Source: an uncultured bacterium
GTDB taxonomy: Bacteria; Bacteroidota; Bacteroidia; CAILMK01
Direction of reading: 5' to 3'
NCBI GenBank assembly: GCA_903829945.1
Contig: CAIKRV010000032.1
Span: 1-58,582 of the forward strand
DNA length: 58,582 nucleotides
Shown: piece after piece, positions 25,081 through 33,923 of the stretch
How positions within the stretch are numbered: the first letter of the stretch is position 1
Layout: each line of letters opens with the position of its first letter
Made by a program: the position numbers and the translations under genes
Notes under the pieces: model-generated
Told to the model about the DNA's origin: nothing
Database searches by the model: none
What the model saw: the letters and a program-made list of their open reading frames with translations, nothing else

Positions 25081-26244
25081 TTATTTGCCTTTCAATTCAT
25101 CAGCTTTCTTTTGATTGCCTGTAATGCTATAAGCAGCCATTAAGGCCTTTTTTACCATTTCGTCATCTGATTTTAATTTATAGGCTGTTTCAAAATATGG
25201 AATTGATTTTTTGAAATATACATCAGCATCAGCTTCTAATTTATTGGATGTTTTATCATCCTTAGCATCTTGAGCCTTCATATATAATTCGTAACCTTGA
25301 TTATAATAGGTTTCGCCCAACATTAAATTTACGTCTAAATCGTTTGGAGATTTAGCATATAATTTATTGTATAAATCTTCAGCTTCTTTGTATTTGGAGG
25401 CCTTTTGATACACGATTCCAAGGGCCTTATATATACTTACGTTATCCGGCGAAGCGGCCAATAGTTTTTGACCGTCCTCAATGGCTTGTGCATATTTACC
25501 TTGTTTGCTCAATAAATTGAAATGAGAAATTTGCACATTTACCTTGCCTTTCTCATTGGATTGTACCATTCCCTTTTCAAGAATTTTCATGGCACTTGCA
25601 GTATCTTTATTTTCCAAATAAATATCACAAAGTGTATTGTAAACACTTCCTTCCGGGTATTTATAAGTATCGGATAATAATAGTAAGCCTGCTTTGGCTT
25701 GATCATAATTCTTTAAAGAATAATTGCAAACAGCTATGTAATAAATTACAGAAGTATCCGCAACAAATTTATTGACAAATTTTTCCAAGCCGGATTTAGC
25801 CGTACTGTATTTCTCAAAATATGCCAAAGCTGAAGCAAAGTCCATACTATTGTATGCACCTGCGCCTGCATTTCGCATCATGATCATCAATTTTTGTAAT
25901 TCTAAGGCGGCTTCATCAGAATAGCGCTTTTTGGTATCCAAAGAAATACACTTATTAAAGCTATTGATGGCTTCACCAAATGGGTCGGCACTCAGTGCTT
26001 TATAAGCAGGTTTCTTAGCGGCATGCGACCCTAAATTCTCATAAATTTGTCCACGATACAACCAAGTTTTGGGTTCATCTTTAGTACCGTCATGATTTGC
26101 AGCTTCATCAATATATTTCTGAGCCTTATCATATTCCTCATAGCGCATATAATTCCAGGCACTGGTTACGGCACTACTTTGAGCCAAGCCCATTTTACTG
26201 ATTAAAAGGAAGCTTGCAATTGCAAAAAATTTAAACGTATTCAT
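25081..26244 (-). CDS. Secreted tetratricopeptide repeat protein
   Basis: This 387-residue protein has a signal peptide (residues 1-21, ending GLAQ). Helix-pair repeats cover the rest; recognisable TPR units include AWNYMRYEEYDKAQKYIDEA, YFEKYSTAKSGL and the run KALGIVYQKASKYKEAEDLY. No catalytic domain is present, so it should be a periplasmic or outer-membrane scaffold. It lies 67 bases after gyrA in the same direction, with no promoter-like motif between, and ends at a strong terminator. The pairing with gyrA looks like transcription convenience rather than shared function. Confidence 0.85.
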   Translation of the reverse strand: MNTFKFFAIASFLLISKMGLAQSSAVTSAWNYMRYEEYDKAQKYIDEAANHDGTKDEPKTWLYRGQIYENLGSHAAKKPAYKALSADPFGEAINSFNKCISLDTKKRYSDEAALELQKLMIMMRNAGAGAYNSMDFASALAYFEKYSTAKSGLEKFVNKFVADTSVIYYIAVCNYSLKNYDQAKAGLLLLSDTYKYPEGSVYNTLCDIYLENKDTASAMKILEKGMVQSNEKGKVNVQISHFNLLSKQGKYAQAIEDGQKLLAASPDNVSIYKALGIVYQKASKYKEAEDLYNKLYAKSPNDLDVNLMLGETYYNQGYELYMKAQDAKDDKTSNKLEADADVYFKKSIPYFETAYKLKSDDEMVKKALMAAYSITGNQKKADELKGK

Positions 26245-26311
26245 TTTTTTTATTTATTTGGTTCTAAAGGAATTTGCTTACTTCTTCCCCATTAGAACGT
26301 CTTCTTTTTAT

Positions 26312-28885
26312 TTATTCCTCCTCGGATATTTCGTCATCATTATTCATGTCTTCACCGTCTTCGATGCTTTCATCCAAAATTGGTGCAATTGTTCCATCTA
26401 ATACAGCTGTTTCGGAAAGATTTTCATCTAATAATTCATCTTCCACTTCTACAATTTTAGCGATGGATGCAATTTCATCATTATCACCAAGATTAATTAA
26501 TCTAACCCCTTGCGTATTTCTACCCATGGTTCGAATATCGTTGACCGTCATTCGTATGGTTAAGCCGGATTTATTAATAATCATCAGGTGATTTTGAGGT
26601 TCTACATCTAATATTGCAATTAGCTTGCCTGTTTTTTCAGTGATGTTCAAGGTACGAATACCTTTACCGCCTCTATTGGTAATTCTATAATCAGCAATGG
26701 TAGAACGCTTGCCATAACCTTTTTCAGAAACCACCAAAATAGTTTCTTCATCACTTCGTACCGCTATCATTCCAATTACTTCATCATCAGCATCATCTGC
26801 ACTTAAGCGGATACCGCGTACACCGGTTGAATTTCTTCCCATGGAACGTACACGATGCTGTTCAAAGCGAATAGCTTGACCATATTTAGTAGCCATGACT
26901 ATATTACAAGTATCATCGGTAACTACTGCACTGATTAATTGGTCATCATCTGCAATATTAATAGCTATAATACCTCTGGTTCTAGGACGAGAATAAGCTT
27001 CTAAAGTGGTCTTTTTAATAACCCCTTTCTTGGTACAGAAAGTAATGAAATTATTGCTTAAATATTCTTCATCATTTAAATTTTTCACTGCCAAATAAGC
27101 TCTGATGGTATCATCTTTTTCTATTTGGAGTAAATTTTGAATAGCACGACCTTTAGTGGTACGGTTACCTTCAGGAATTTCATATACCCTCAACCAATGG
27201 CAACGTCCATGGTCGGTAAAAATAAGCATATAACTATGGGTACTTGCCACAAATAAATGCTCAATAAAATCTTCCTCACGGGATGCCGCTCCTTTGGAAC
27301 CGCGACCACCCCTATTTTGAGTTCTATATTCTCTTTGGGAGGTACGTTTTATATATCCTAAGTGACTGATTGTAATAATTACATCTTCGTCTTCAATTAA
27401 GTCTTCAATGCTTAATTCTTCTCCGGAATATACGATTTCAGATTTACGTTCATCACCATATTTCTTCTTAATATCTGCTATTTCATCCTTAATGATTTGC
27501 ATACGCAAACCTTCATCAGCTAAAATAGATTTCAAGTAGGCAATGGTTTTCATCAATTCGTCGTATTCCAACTTGATTTTATCGCGCTCCAATCCGGTTA
27601 AGCGATGCAAACGTAAGTCGAGAATGGCTTTTGCTTGAATTTCGGACAAACCAAAATTTGAAATCAAACCTTCTCTGGCAATTTCCGGCGTTTGAGAATT
27701 ACGAATTAATTTAATGACTTCATCCAGGTGATCAATGGCGATCAATAAGCCCTCTAAAATATGAGCTCTTTTTTCGGCTTCTGCCAAATCGTATTTCGTT
27801 CTGCGAACGATAACTTCGTGACGATGATTGACAAAATGTTTTATTAAATCTTTCAGGTTAAGTCCTACCGGGCGACCATTCACTAAGGCGATATTATTAA
27901 CGCTAAATGAACTTTGAAGCTGGGTATGTTTATACAGTGTATTTAAAACAATATTGGCATCTGCTTCGCGTTTTATTTCATACACGATACGCATGCCGTC
28001 ACGGTCACTTTCATCACGAATTTCAGAGATTCCTTCAATCACTTTTTCATTGACTAAATCAGCTGTTTTAGCAATCATTGAAGCCTTATTGACCATGTAA
28101 GGGATTTCATTTACAATAATCCTTTCACGGTTGCCATGGGTTTCAATAATAGCTTTGGCGCGAATCACTACCCTGCCCCTACCCGTTTCGAGTGCTTGTT
28201 TTACGCCTGCATAGCCGTAAATAATCCCCCCGGTGGGGAAGTCAGGTGCTTTTACCAATTTAATTAATTCATCCATGCTTACATCATTGTTTTCGATGTA
28301 GGCATTAATACCATCGCACACTTCACTTAAGTTATGAGGAGGCATATTGGTAGCCATTCCAACGGCAATACCGGATGCACCATTTATTAATAAGTTTGGA
28401 ATCTTGGCAGGTAAAACGGTAGGTTCTTGAAGGGATTCATCAAAGTTTGGACGAAAATCAACGGTTTCTTTGTCGATATCCACCAACATTTCTTCTGCCA
28501 ACTTGGTTAATCTTGCTTCTGTATAACGCATGGCAGCAGGGCTATCACCGTCAATAGAGCCAAAATTACCTTGACCGTCCACTAAAGTATAACGCATGCT
28601 CCAATTCTGGGCCATACGCACCATCGTATCATATACGGAACTATCTCCATGGGGGTGATATTTACCGAGCACCTCCCCTACAATACGGGCAGATTTTTTA
28701 TAGGCCCTATTGTGTGCTAAGCCTAATTCAGTCATTCCATAAAGCACTCTGCGATGTACTGGTTTCAAACCATCACGAACGTCAGGTAAGGCACGGGAAA
28801 CAATTACGGACATAGAATAATCTATGTAGGCCGTTTTCATCTCTTCTTCAATGTTGATTGGTATTATCCTCTCTTCTGGTTCCAT
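26312..28885 (-). CDS. gyrA: DNA gyrase subunit A
   Basis: This 857-residue subunit breaks and rejoins DNA in the gyrase heterotetramer. The active-site Tyr121 is in [10 protein letters not shown]. The quinolone region GDSSVYD (residues 80-86) keeps Ser82 and Asp86, equivalent to E. coli Ser83 and Asp87, so no classical resistance change is seen. The GyrA-box-like [10 protein letters not shown] at the start of the C-terminal beta-pinwheel, with later blades such as [12 protein letters not shown], marks it as gyrase rather than topoisomerase IV. The last about 50 residues are strongly acidic. Three DnaA-box-like sites lie upstream. Confidence 0.97.
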   Translation of the reverse strand: MEPEERIIPINIEEEMKTAYIDYSMSVIVSRALPDVRDGLKPVHRRVLYGMTELGLAHNRAYKKSARIVGEVLGKYHPHGDSSVYDTMVRMAQNWSMRYTLVDGQGNFGSIDGDSPAAMRYTEARLTKLAEEMLVDIDKETVDFRPNFDESLQEPTVLPAKIPNLLINGASGIAVGMATNMPPHNLSEVCDGINAYIENNDVSMDELIKLVKAPDFPTGGIIYGYAGVKQALETGRGRVVIRAKAIIETHGNRERIIVNEIPYMVNKASMIAKTADLVNEKVIEGISEIRDESDRDGMRIVYEIKREADANIVLNTLYKHTQLQSSFSVNNIALVNGRPVGLNLKDLIKHFVNHRHEVIVRRTKYDLAEAEKRAHILEGLLIAIDHLDEVIKLIRNSQTPEIAREGLISNFGLSEIQAKAILDLRLHRLTGLERDKIKLEYDELMKTIAYLKSILADEGLRMQIIKDEIADIKKKYGDERKSEIVYSGEELSIEDLIEDEDVIITISHLGYIKRTSQREYRTQNRGGRGSKGAASREEDFIEHLFVASTHSYMLIFTDHGRCHWLRVYEIPEGNRTTKGRAIQNLLQIEKDDTIRAYLAVKNLNDEEYLSNNFITFCTKKGVIKKTTLEAYSRPRTRGIIAINIADDDQLISAVVTDDTCNIVMATKYGQAIRFEQHRVRSMGRNSTGVRGIRLSADDADDEVIGMIAVRSDEETILVVSEKGYGKRSTIADYRITNRGGKGIRTLNITEKTGKLIAILDVEPQNHLMIINKSGLTIRMTVNDIRTMGRNTQGVRLINLGDNDEIASIAKIVEVEDELLDENLSETAVLDGTIAPILDESIEDGEDMNNDDEISEEE

Positions 28886-28957
28886 TGTTTATATAGCTAA
28901 AATTATGGCGTAAAATTACGCTCATTTAATGGATTTCTAAAATATTTCTTTGGCACT

Positions 28958-29068
28958 TTATCAACAGTTTTTACTGCCATAGTCTGTCCTTCTTGATTCA
29001 GATAATACACATATTCAGTCTATTGCAAGATAGCATAGATTTTAAAAGCTCGGAAGTATTGTGGATAA
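28958..29068. promoter_or_regulatory. DnaA-box-like cluster upstream of gyrA
   Basis: One perfect DnaA box, TTATCCACA, lies on the minus strand at 29060-29068. Two one-mismatch sites, TTATCAACA (28958-28966) and TAATACACA (29003-29011), lie on the plus strand. All three are in the 277-base gap between gyrA and the next gene. The sites are seen; binding by DnaA is inferred. Confidence 0.4.
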
Positions 29069-29162
29069 CCCAAACTTTGAAATTCCGGGTTAAAAAATAC
29101 CCTAAAAAATGGGGTGAATTCAGCCTTTGAATTACATTCCCTGAAATGCCTGAAAAGTAAAT

Positions 29163-29576
29163 TTATTTAGCCCGCATCCGGTTATTTTTCGGAAGATGTT
29201 CCAATTCAGCCAGGCCTAATATTTCCATGACCGGCGGTACATACATGCCAAAACGACCCCGAAAGCCCTTTTTAAGCCCATACCAGCCTCCCACAGGATT
29301 TACTTCGGAACGGGCCCATGCTTCTACTGTTCCTTCTGCTGCGGCCTTTTGTTCATCTGCACTGCCCAATAACATCCATGTCCCATGTTTCAATAACATT
29401 TGATGTAAATCCTCAATAAACCTGAGTTGGTAACTTAATTTAGTACTTCCAACCTGACAACATAAGGCCGGTGGGCTTAGGCTCTCATCCTTATATGCTA
29501 TAAATTCAGAGGTCCCCGGTGGCGTTTTCAAAATCCATGGGTCTTCTTTTGTTCCGCTGCCTTTTACTTTATTCAT
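29163..29576 (-). CDS. Conserved small cytoplasmic protein, function unknown
   Basis: This 137-residue protein has no signal peptide or membrane helix. It is rich in conserved-looking patches: GSGTKEDPWILKTPPGTSEF, LLGSADEQKAAAEGTVEAW, NPVGGWYGLKKGFRGRFGMY and the C-terminal NNRMRA. I recall near-identical patches in small proteins scattered over many bacterial phyla, with no established function. The many Trp, Gly and charged residues suggest a compact enzyme or ligand-binding domain. It stands alone on the minus strand, with its own -7 element, divergent from the M1 peptidase gene. Confidence 0.8.
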   Translation of the reverse strand: MNKVKGSGTKEDPWILKTPPGTSEFIAYKDESLSPPALCCQVGSTKLSYQLRFIEDLHQMLLKHGTWMLLGSADEQKAAAEGTVEAWARSEVNPVGGWYGLKKGFRGRFGMYVPPVMEILGLAELEHLPKNNRMRAK

Positions 29577-29595
29577 GGTATTAACTATTGGTCTC

Positions 29596-29603
29596 CAAAT
29601 TTA
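29596..29603 (-). promoter_or_regulatory. -7 promoter element ahead of the small conserved protein
   Basis: Exact TAAATTTG on the minus strand, 20 bases upstream of the start codon at 29576. Confidence 0.5.
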
Positions 29604-29685
29604 TAAATATTAAATTACTAATTATGTTTTTGAATTTTAAAATTTTAACTCATTATTGACCTAAGCATTCCAAATACATTTTTAC

Positions 29686-29693
29686 TATCTTTG
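29686..29693 (+). promoter_or_regulatory. -7 promoter element ahead of the M1 peptidase gene
   Basis: Exact TATCTTTG only 4 bases before the ATG at 29698. If used, the transcript would begin at or next to the start codon, giving a leaderless or nearly leaderless message. Confidence 0.45.
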
Positions 29694-29697
29694 TTTT

Positions 29698-32076
29698 ATG
29701 AAAACTTATTTGATTGCTTTGATCTTACTCTGCTCCTCCCCTATATGGGTTCATGCAGATTCCGATAGCAGAAAAGATTCTTTTGATGTGATTAAATATG
29801 TTTTAAAACTCAATGTTTCTGATTTGAAATCTAAACAATTGTTTGCCTCTGCGGATATATTATTTACTGCTAAAATTAATCAACTCCAACAAATTCGCCT
29901 TGATTTATTCGGACTTACCATAGACTCTATCCTTATTGCGAATAAACAAACGACCTATACCTATAATGATTCTTTAATTCATATTGATTTATTAAAACCG
30001 ATGCATGTGAATGATAGTGCACATCTTCAAATTTATTATCATGGTAAACCCAAAGTGGATAAAAGCGGTTTTGGTGGTATGGTATTTAGTGATGTAGATA
30101 GCGGATATGTCTATGTATTAGGTGTAGCATTTAATTATTTGCCGCATACCTTTGGAAGGTCATGGTTTCCTTGTGTTGATAATTTTACAGATAAGGCATT
30201 GTTTGAATATTATGTTACAACCAAAAGCAGCCATAAAGCTTTTTGCAATGGATTATTATTGGATTCTGCTATTAATACAGATGGCACGATGCTTTGGCAC
30301 TGGAAAATGAATCAGCCCATTGTTCCTTATTTAGCCGCAATTGCATCGGCTCAATATACTACGGTGGAAAGAATTTATACAGGACTACAGCATTCTTTTA
30401 AATTAATTTGCGCCGTTCCCTCTTATGATACCATGGCCTTCAGGAAAAGTTTTGCCAATTTCCAAAAGGTGATGGCGGGATTTGAAAAAAATTACGGTTT
30501 ATACAGATTTGACAGGGCGGGATATTTTGGTATTCCCTTTACCGGTGGTGCCATGGAAAGCGCTTCCAATATTGGATTGCCTAATATTATTTTTAGTGCT
30601 GATTACGGACCTTATAACAGGACCTGGGCGCATGAATTATCGCATCATTGGTGGGGCGATTTGATGACCTGTGCCAGTGCTGAAGATATGTGGCTGAATG
30701 AAGGCTGGGCTTGCTTTTCCGAAAGCATGTATGAAGAAATCGTTAATGGCAAACAAGCCTATATCGCAGAATCTAAATCAAATCATTTCGGGGTATTAAT
30801 GAATTCTATTTCTTTAGATCATGGAGCCAGGGCAATTAGTCCAATGCCTCAATTGTATACCTACGGCAATACCATTTATAAAAAAGGGGCCGATGCTGCG
30901 CATACGCTTAGATCTATTTTAGGGGATTCCTTATTTTTTATTGCAGCAAAAAACTTTTTAGATTCTTTTGCATTTAAAAGTGCCAGTTCTGATGATTTTA
31001 GAAAATCATTAATTGCAAGTACCGGCTTAGATTCTGTTATTAATAACTTCTTTGCACATTGGATTTATAGTCCGGGCTTATCTCATTTTTATTTAGATTC
31101 TTTAATTGTTAATTCCAATAATGATGGCACTTATCATATTCAAGGTTTAATTAATCAAAATCTATGGCATGCCACCGGTACAACTCGTTTTATTCCATTG
31201 CAAGTTTCTGTCATTGATTCTAATTTGCAACGAATGGATTATACCTTTCAGGTGAATGGTCATACCACAAATTTTGATATTCCAAATTTTAAAAGTAAAC
31301 CGGCTCTCATCTGTTTGAACCTCGATAATCAAATTGAAGACGCCACTACCAAAAAGTTTGAAACGATAAAAGTAAAAACCGATGCAGGTCAAGACTTCTC
31401 TGAAGAATTGATCAGTAATTTAAGTTTTAGCAGTTCAGATTCAAGTGCCGGTATTTTTATAGAGCATCATTGGGTGGCACCTTCCAGAGGGAATTTGCCT
31501 TCAAGTGCAGTTTTAGCACAAAGATATTGGACCGTTGACGGCATTTGGAAAAATGACTTTAACGGCAGTATGGTTGTGAGCTATGATGGCGGTGGGGCCA
31601 TCCTGAATGGTATAGACAGTGTATTGTTAAAAAATATACCGGAGGATAGTATTCGCTTGCTTTATCGCTACAATTCTAGAGAGGAATGGAAAGAATATTA
31701 TAACTATAAAAAGAATATCGGCAATAAATATGATCATGCCGGTACTATAAGCATAAGTGGTTTGAAAAAAGGTGAATATACTTTTTCAGCTTCCTATGTG
31801 CCTAAAATGGGAATTAATGAGAAAAAAGCAAATAATGGTATAGGACTTTTGGTGTATCCTAATCCTGCAAAGGATTATTTCATCTGCCAAATCAATGAAA
31901 ATTTAAAGTTTTCAAAAATTAGTTTATTAAACATGAAAGGAATCGAAGTATTTTCAACCAATAATGGATTGGGAAATATGGCTCGTATAAATACTTCACA
32001 TTTGGCCAGCGGATCTTATATTTTGTATTTGAGTGTGGGAAAAGAATTAATTGAGCGAAAAATAATGATCAAATAA
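29698..32076 (+). CDS. M1 family metallopeptidase with T9SS sorting domain
   Basis: This 792-residue secreted protein has a signal peptide (residues 1-20). The gluzincin motif HELSH (312-316), followed 18 residues later by Glu335 (NEGWACF), is the complete M1 zinc site. The substrate-side motif is GGAMES at 283-288, where classical M1 aminopeptidases have GAMEN. After a beta-rich middle region, the last about 75 residues (YPNPAKDYF ... LASGSYILYLSVG ... IERKIMIK) form a type A T9SS C-terminal sorting domain. The protein should therefore be exported through T9SS and attached at the surface or released. Aminopeptidase activity on external peptides is the likely role. Confidence 0.9.
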   Translation: MKTYLIALILLCSSPIWVHADSDSRKDSFDVIKYVLKLNVSDLKSKQLFASADILFTAKINQLQQIRLDLFGLTIDSILIANKQTTYTYNDSLIHIDLLKPMHVNDSAHLQIYYHGKPKVDKSGFGGMVFSDVDSGYVYVLGVAFNYLPHTFGRSWFPCVDNFTDKALFEYYVTTKSSHKAFCNGLLLDSAINTDGTMLWHWKMNQPIVPYLAAIASAQYTTVERIYTGLQHSFKLICAVPSYDTMAFRKSFANFQKVMAGFEKNYGLYRFDRAGYFGIPFTGGAMESASNIGLPNIIFSADYGPYNRTWAHELSHHWWGDLMTCASAEDMWLNEGWACFSESMYEEIVNGKQAYIAESKSNHFGVLMNSISLDHGARAISPMPQLYTYGNTIYKKGADAAHTLRSILGDSLFFIAAKNFLDSFAFKSASSDDFRKSLIASTGLDSVINNFFAHWIYSPGLSHFYLDSLIVNSNNDGTYHIQGLINQNLWHATGTTRFIPLQVSVIDSNLQRMDYTFQVNGHTTNFDIPNFKSKPALICLNLDNQIEDATTKKFETIKVKTDAGQDFSEELISNLSFSSSDSSAGIFIEHHWVAPSRGNLPSSAVLAQRYWTVDGIWKNDFNGSMVVSYDGGGAILNGIDSVLLKNIPEDSIRLLYRYNSREEWKEYYNYKKNIGNKYDHAGTISISGLKKGEYTFSASYVPKMGINEKKANNGIGLLVYPNPAKDYFICQINENLKFSKISLLNMKGIEVFSTNNGLGNMARINTSHLASGSYILYLSVGKELIERKIMIK

Positions 32077-32078
32077 AT

Positions 32079-32786
32079 TTATTTGAGCATTCTCAATATT
32101 TTAGGAATATCACTGATGGTTACAATGCCCAATAATTTTTCAGTGGATTTGCCATTGGCCGTAATTAAAATGGAGTCTAATATTTTGCCGTTATTTTCAT
32201 AATCCTGAAACTTAGCCAAAGCCGTAAAAACCATTTCATCTTTTTTTAAAAAGCAATAGTTATTTTTATTTTCTGCAAAGCTGATGACTTTGGCAAGTGG
32301 TGTGTCATTTAAACTAAAAATATCCTCCTGTGAGGAAGCACCTAACCAGCGGCTCACTGTATCATTGGTTAATAAGCCCACAAAAACGCCTTTTTTGGAT
32401 AAAGGTAATTGTGAAAAGGAATGTTCGTACATGAGCCGCAAAGCTTTTCCTACTGATTCGTTAACGTCTAATTGAAAGACTTCCTTTTTGAAGGCAGGTA
32501 ATAGTTTAGGTGGATTGAAAAGTGCATTTTCAATCCGAATAATTAATTGGATACATGCATCATTGGGTTCAGCAATCACCATTCCATCCGCCCGTTCATG
32601 TACGATGGCATTACGTAAATCCCCCAATTGTCTTAAATCATCACGATATTCATATACAATTTTATTTTTTCGGCTCAATTCACGGACCATTTCATAAAAA
32701 CGTGCAGAAGTATCTAACTGCAATTCCTTACGAAGCTTCTGCTCTATTTTAGCAAAGCTTTCAAGAAATAATTCTGAGTTTTTCAT
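32079..32786 (-). CDS. CBS-domain protein with HEPN-like N-terminal helical domain
   Basis: This 235-residue protein has an all-helical N-terminal part (about residues 1-90) ending in LGDLRNAIVHE. The R58-N-A-I-V-H63 spacing is the Rx4H pattern of HEPN domains, which act as RNases or nucleotidyltransferase partners. Two CBS motifs follow (about 100-160, MYEHSFSQLPLSKKGVFVGLLTNDTVSRW, and about 165-235, LLGIVTISDIPK), a pair expected to sense adenine nucleotides. The start overlaps the upstream deoxynucleoside kinase stop by 4 bases, so translation is coupled. The HEPN assignment rests on the motif and helical content only. Confidence 0.8.
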   Translation of the reverse strand: MKNSELFLESFAKIEQKLRKELQLDTSARFYEMVRELSRKNKIVYEYRDDLRQLGDLRNAIVHERADGMVIAEPNDACIQLIIRIENALFNPPKLLPAFKKEVFQLDVNESVGKALRLMYEHSFSQLPLSKKGVFVGLLTNDTVSRWLGASSQEDIFSLNDTPLAKVISFAENKNNYCFLKKDEMVFTALAKFQDYENNGKILDSILITANGKSTEKLLGIVTISDIPKILRMLK

Positions 32787-33433
32787 GGTTTTATAACGTG
32801 TAATTTTTTCTCCCAGGGCTGTGCAATGAGATTAAGTAATTTATAATAATCACTATCCTGCATTACAAAATTCATTTCAGTAACATCAAGCAGTAAAATT
32901 GCCCTATTGGAAATAGATTTAAAATATTTCAAATAACTATGTTGGATATCCATCAAATAAGTATCTTCTATATCTAGCTCAAACGGACGTCCTCTTTTAT
33001 AAATATTGGTTTGTAAATTGGGCACTGAATTATGCAAATACACAATCAGGTCAGGGGTTTCAATTTGTCTGTAAAAGGTTTCAAATAATTGATAATATAA
33101 GCGGTATTGGTCGTCTTTCAGATTATTTTGTGCAAATACCAATGATTTATCAAATAAATAATCAGCTACAAAAAATGGATGAAACAAATCCTTTTTTCCG
33201 AGTCTTTGCTGCAATTGATTAAATCTTTCTACCAAAAAACTAATTTCCAGTGGGAAGGCATATTGTTCGGGGTCGTAATAAAACTTTTCCAGAAATGAAT
33301 TTTCAGTAAATTCTTCTAAAACCAATTCAGCGCCATAGGTTTCTGCAATCAATGAAGCCAAAGTTGTTTTTCCTACCCCGATATTACCTTCTATGGCAAT
33401 ATAATTATAAGGTATTTTATCAGGAATAATCAT
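32783..33433 (-). CDS. Deoxynucleoside kinase (deoxyadenosine/deoxyguanosine kinase family)
   Basis: This 216-residue protein has a P-loop at the N-terminus (EGNIGVGKTTLASLIAE), the substrate motif LEEFTENSFLEKFYYDP, and the DRY-like region replaced by FFVADYLFDKS. The lid segment KRGRPFELDIEDTYL follows. It phosphorylates deoxynucleosides for salvage; dA or dG is usual in this branch, but specificity cannot be read directly. It starts 4 bases after folK and overlaps the CBS gene by 4 bases, in a tight minus-strand run. Confidence 0.92.
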   Translation of the reverse strand: MIIPDKIPYNYIAIEGNIGVGKTTLASLIAETYGAELVLEEFTENSFLEKFYYDPEQYAFPLEISFLVERFNQLQQRLGKKDLFHPFFVADYLFDKSLVFAQNNLKDDQYRLYYQLFETFYRQIETPDLIVYLHNSVPNLQTNIYKRGRPFELDIEDTYLMDIQHSYLKYFKSISNRAILLLDVTEMNFVMQDSDYYKLLNLIAQPWEKKLHVIKP

Positions 33434-33437
33434 TGCT

Positions 33438-33923
33438 TCAATATATTGCTACTTTTCCTTGGTCCTTACATTCCGCTATCAAAGTACTGATATTTTTTTT
33501 GAATATAGGATGTATCCAATCAGGGCTTAATTCTTCCAAAGGTACTAAACTAAATTTACGTTCATGTAAATAGGGATGCGGAATTTTTAAATCATCATCA
33601 TTTATTACCAGATCGTCTATATAAAGAATATCTATATCAATTATCCGAGGGCCCCATTTTTGATCACGAATTCTTCCTAATTCTTTTTCAATATTTAGTA
33701 AAACATTAAGCAGTTCATGAGGTACTAATGCTGTTTCCAATAAAAGCGCCTGATTTAAGAAATCTTCTTGATTTTCAATTCCCCAAGCTGCTGTTTTATA
33801 GATAGATGAACGTTTTATTAGGGTTCCGGCTTGAGACTCGATGAATACTATAGCCGACTTTAAATTTTCTTCCCTGTTGCCCAAATTTCCGCCCAGCAAT
33901 AATGCTACTTTTGATAATTTCAT
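33438..33923 (-). CDS. folK: 2-amino-4-hydroxy-6-hydroxymethyldihydropteridine pyrophosphokinase (HPPK)
   Basis: FolK transfers pyrophosphate from ATP to hydroxymethyl-dihydropterin in folate synthesis. The signature is intact: LLLGGNLGNREENL near the N-terminus, YKTAAWG, LGRIRDQKWGPRIIDIDILY, and PHPYLHERKFSLVPLEEL. The reading frame extends to a TTG at 33935, but the ATG at 33923 is chosen: it overlaps the upstream aldehyde dehydrogenase stop as TAATG and directly precedes the first conserved strand. This gives 161 residues, the family norm. Confidence 0.95.
   Translation of the reverse strand: MKLSKVALLLGGNLGNREENLKSAIVFIESQAGTLIKRSSIYKTAAWGIENQEDFLNQALLLETALVPHELLNVLLNIEKELGRIRDQKWGPRIIDIDILYIDDLVINDDDLKIPHPYLHERKFSLVPLEELSPDWIHPIFKKNISTLIAECKDQGKVAIY

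Noticed and set aside
28886-29162. Replication origin at the DnaA-box-like cluster upstream of gyrA
   Set aside because: Gene orientation does not switch around this point (minus-strand genes dominate on both sides), the gap is short, only one box is perfect, and no dnaA or dnaN gene is beside it.
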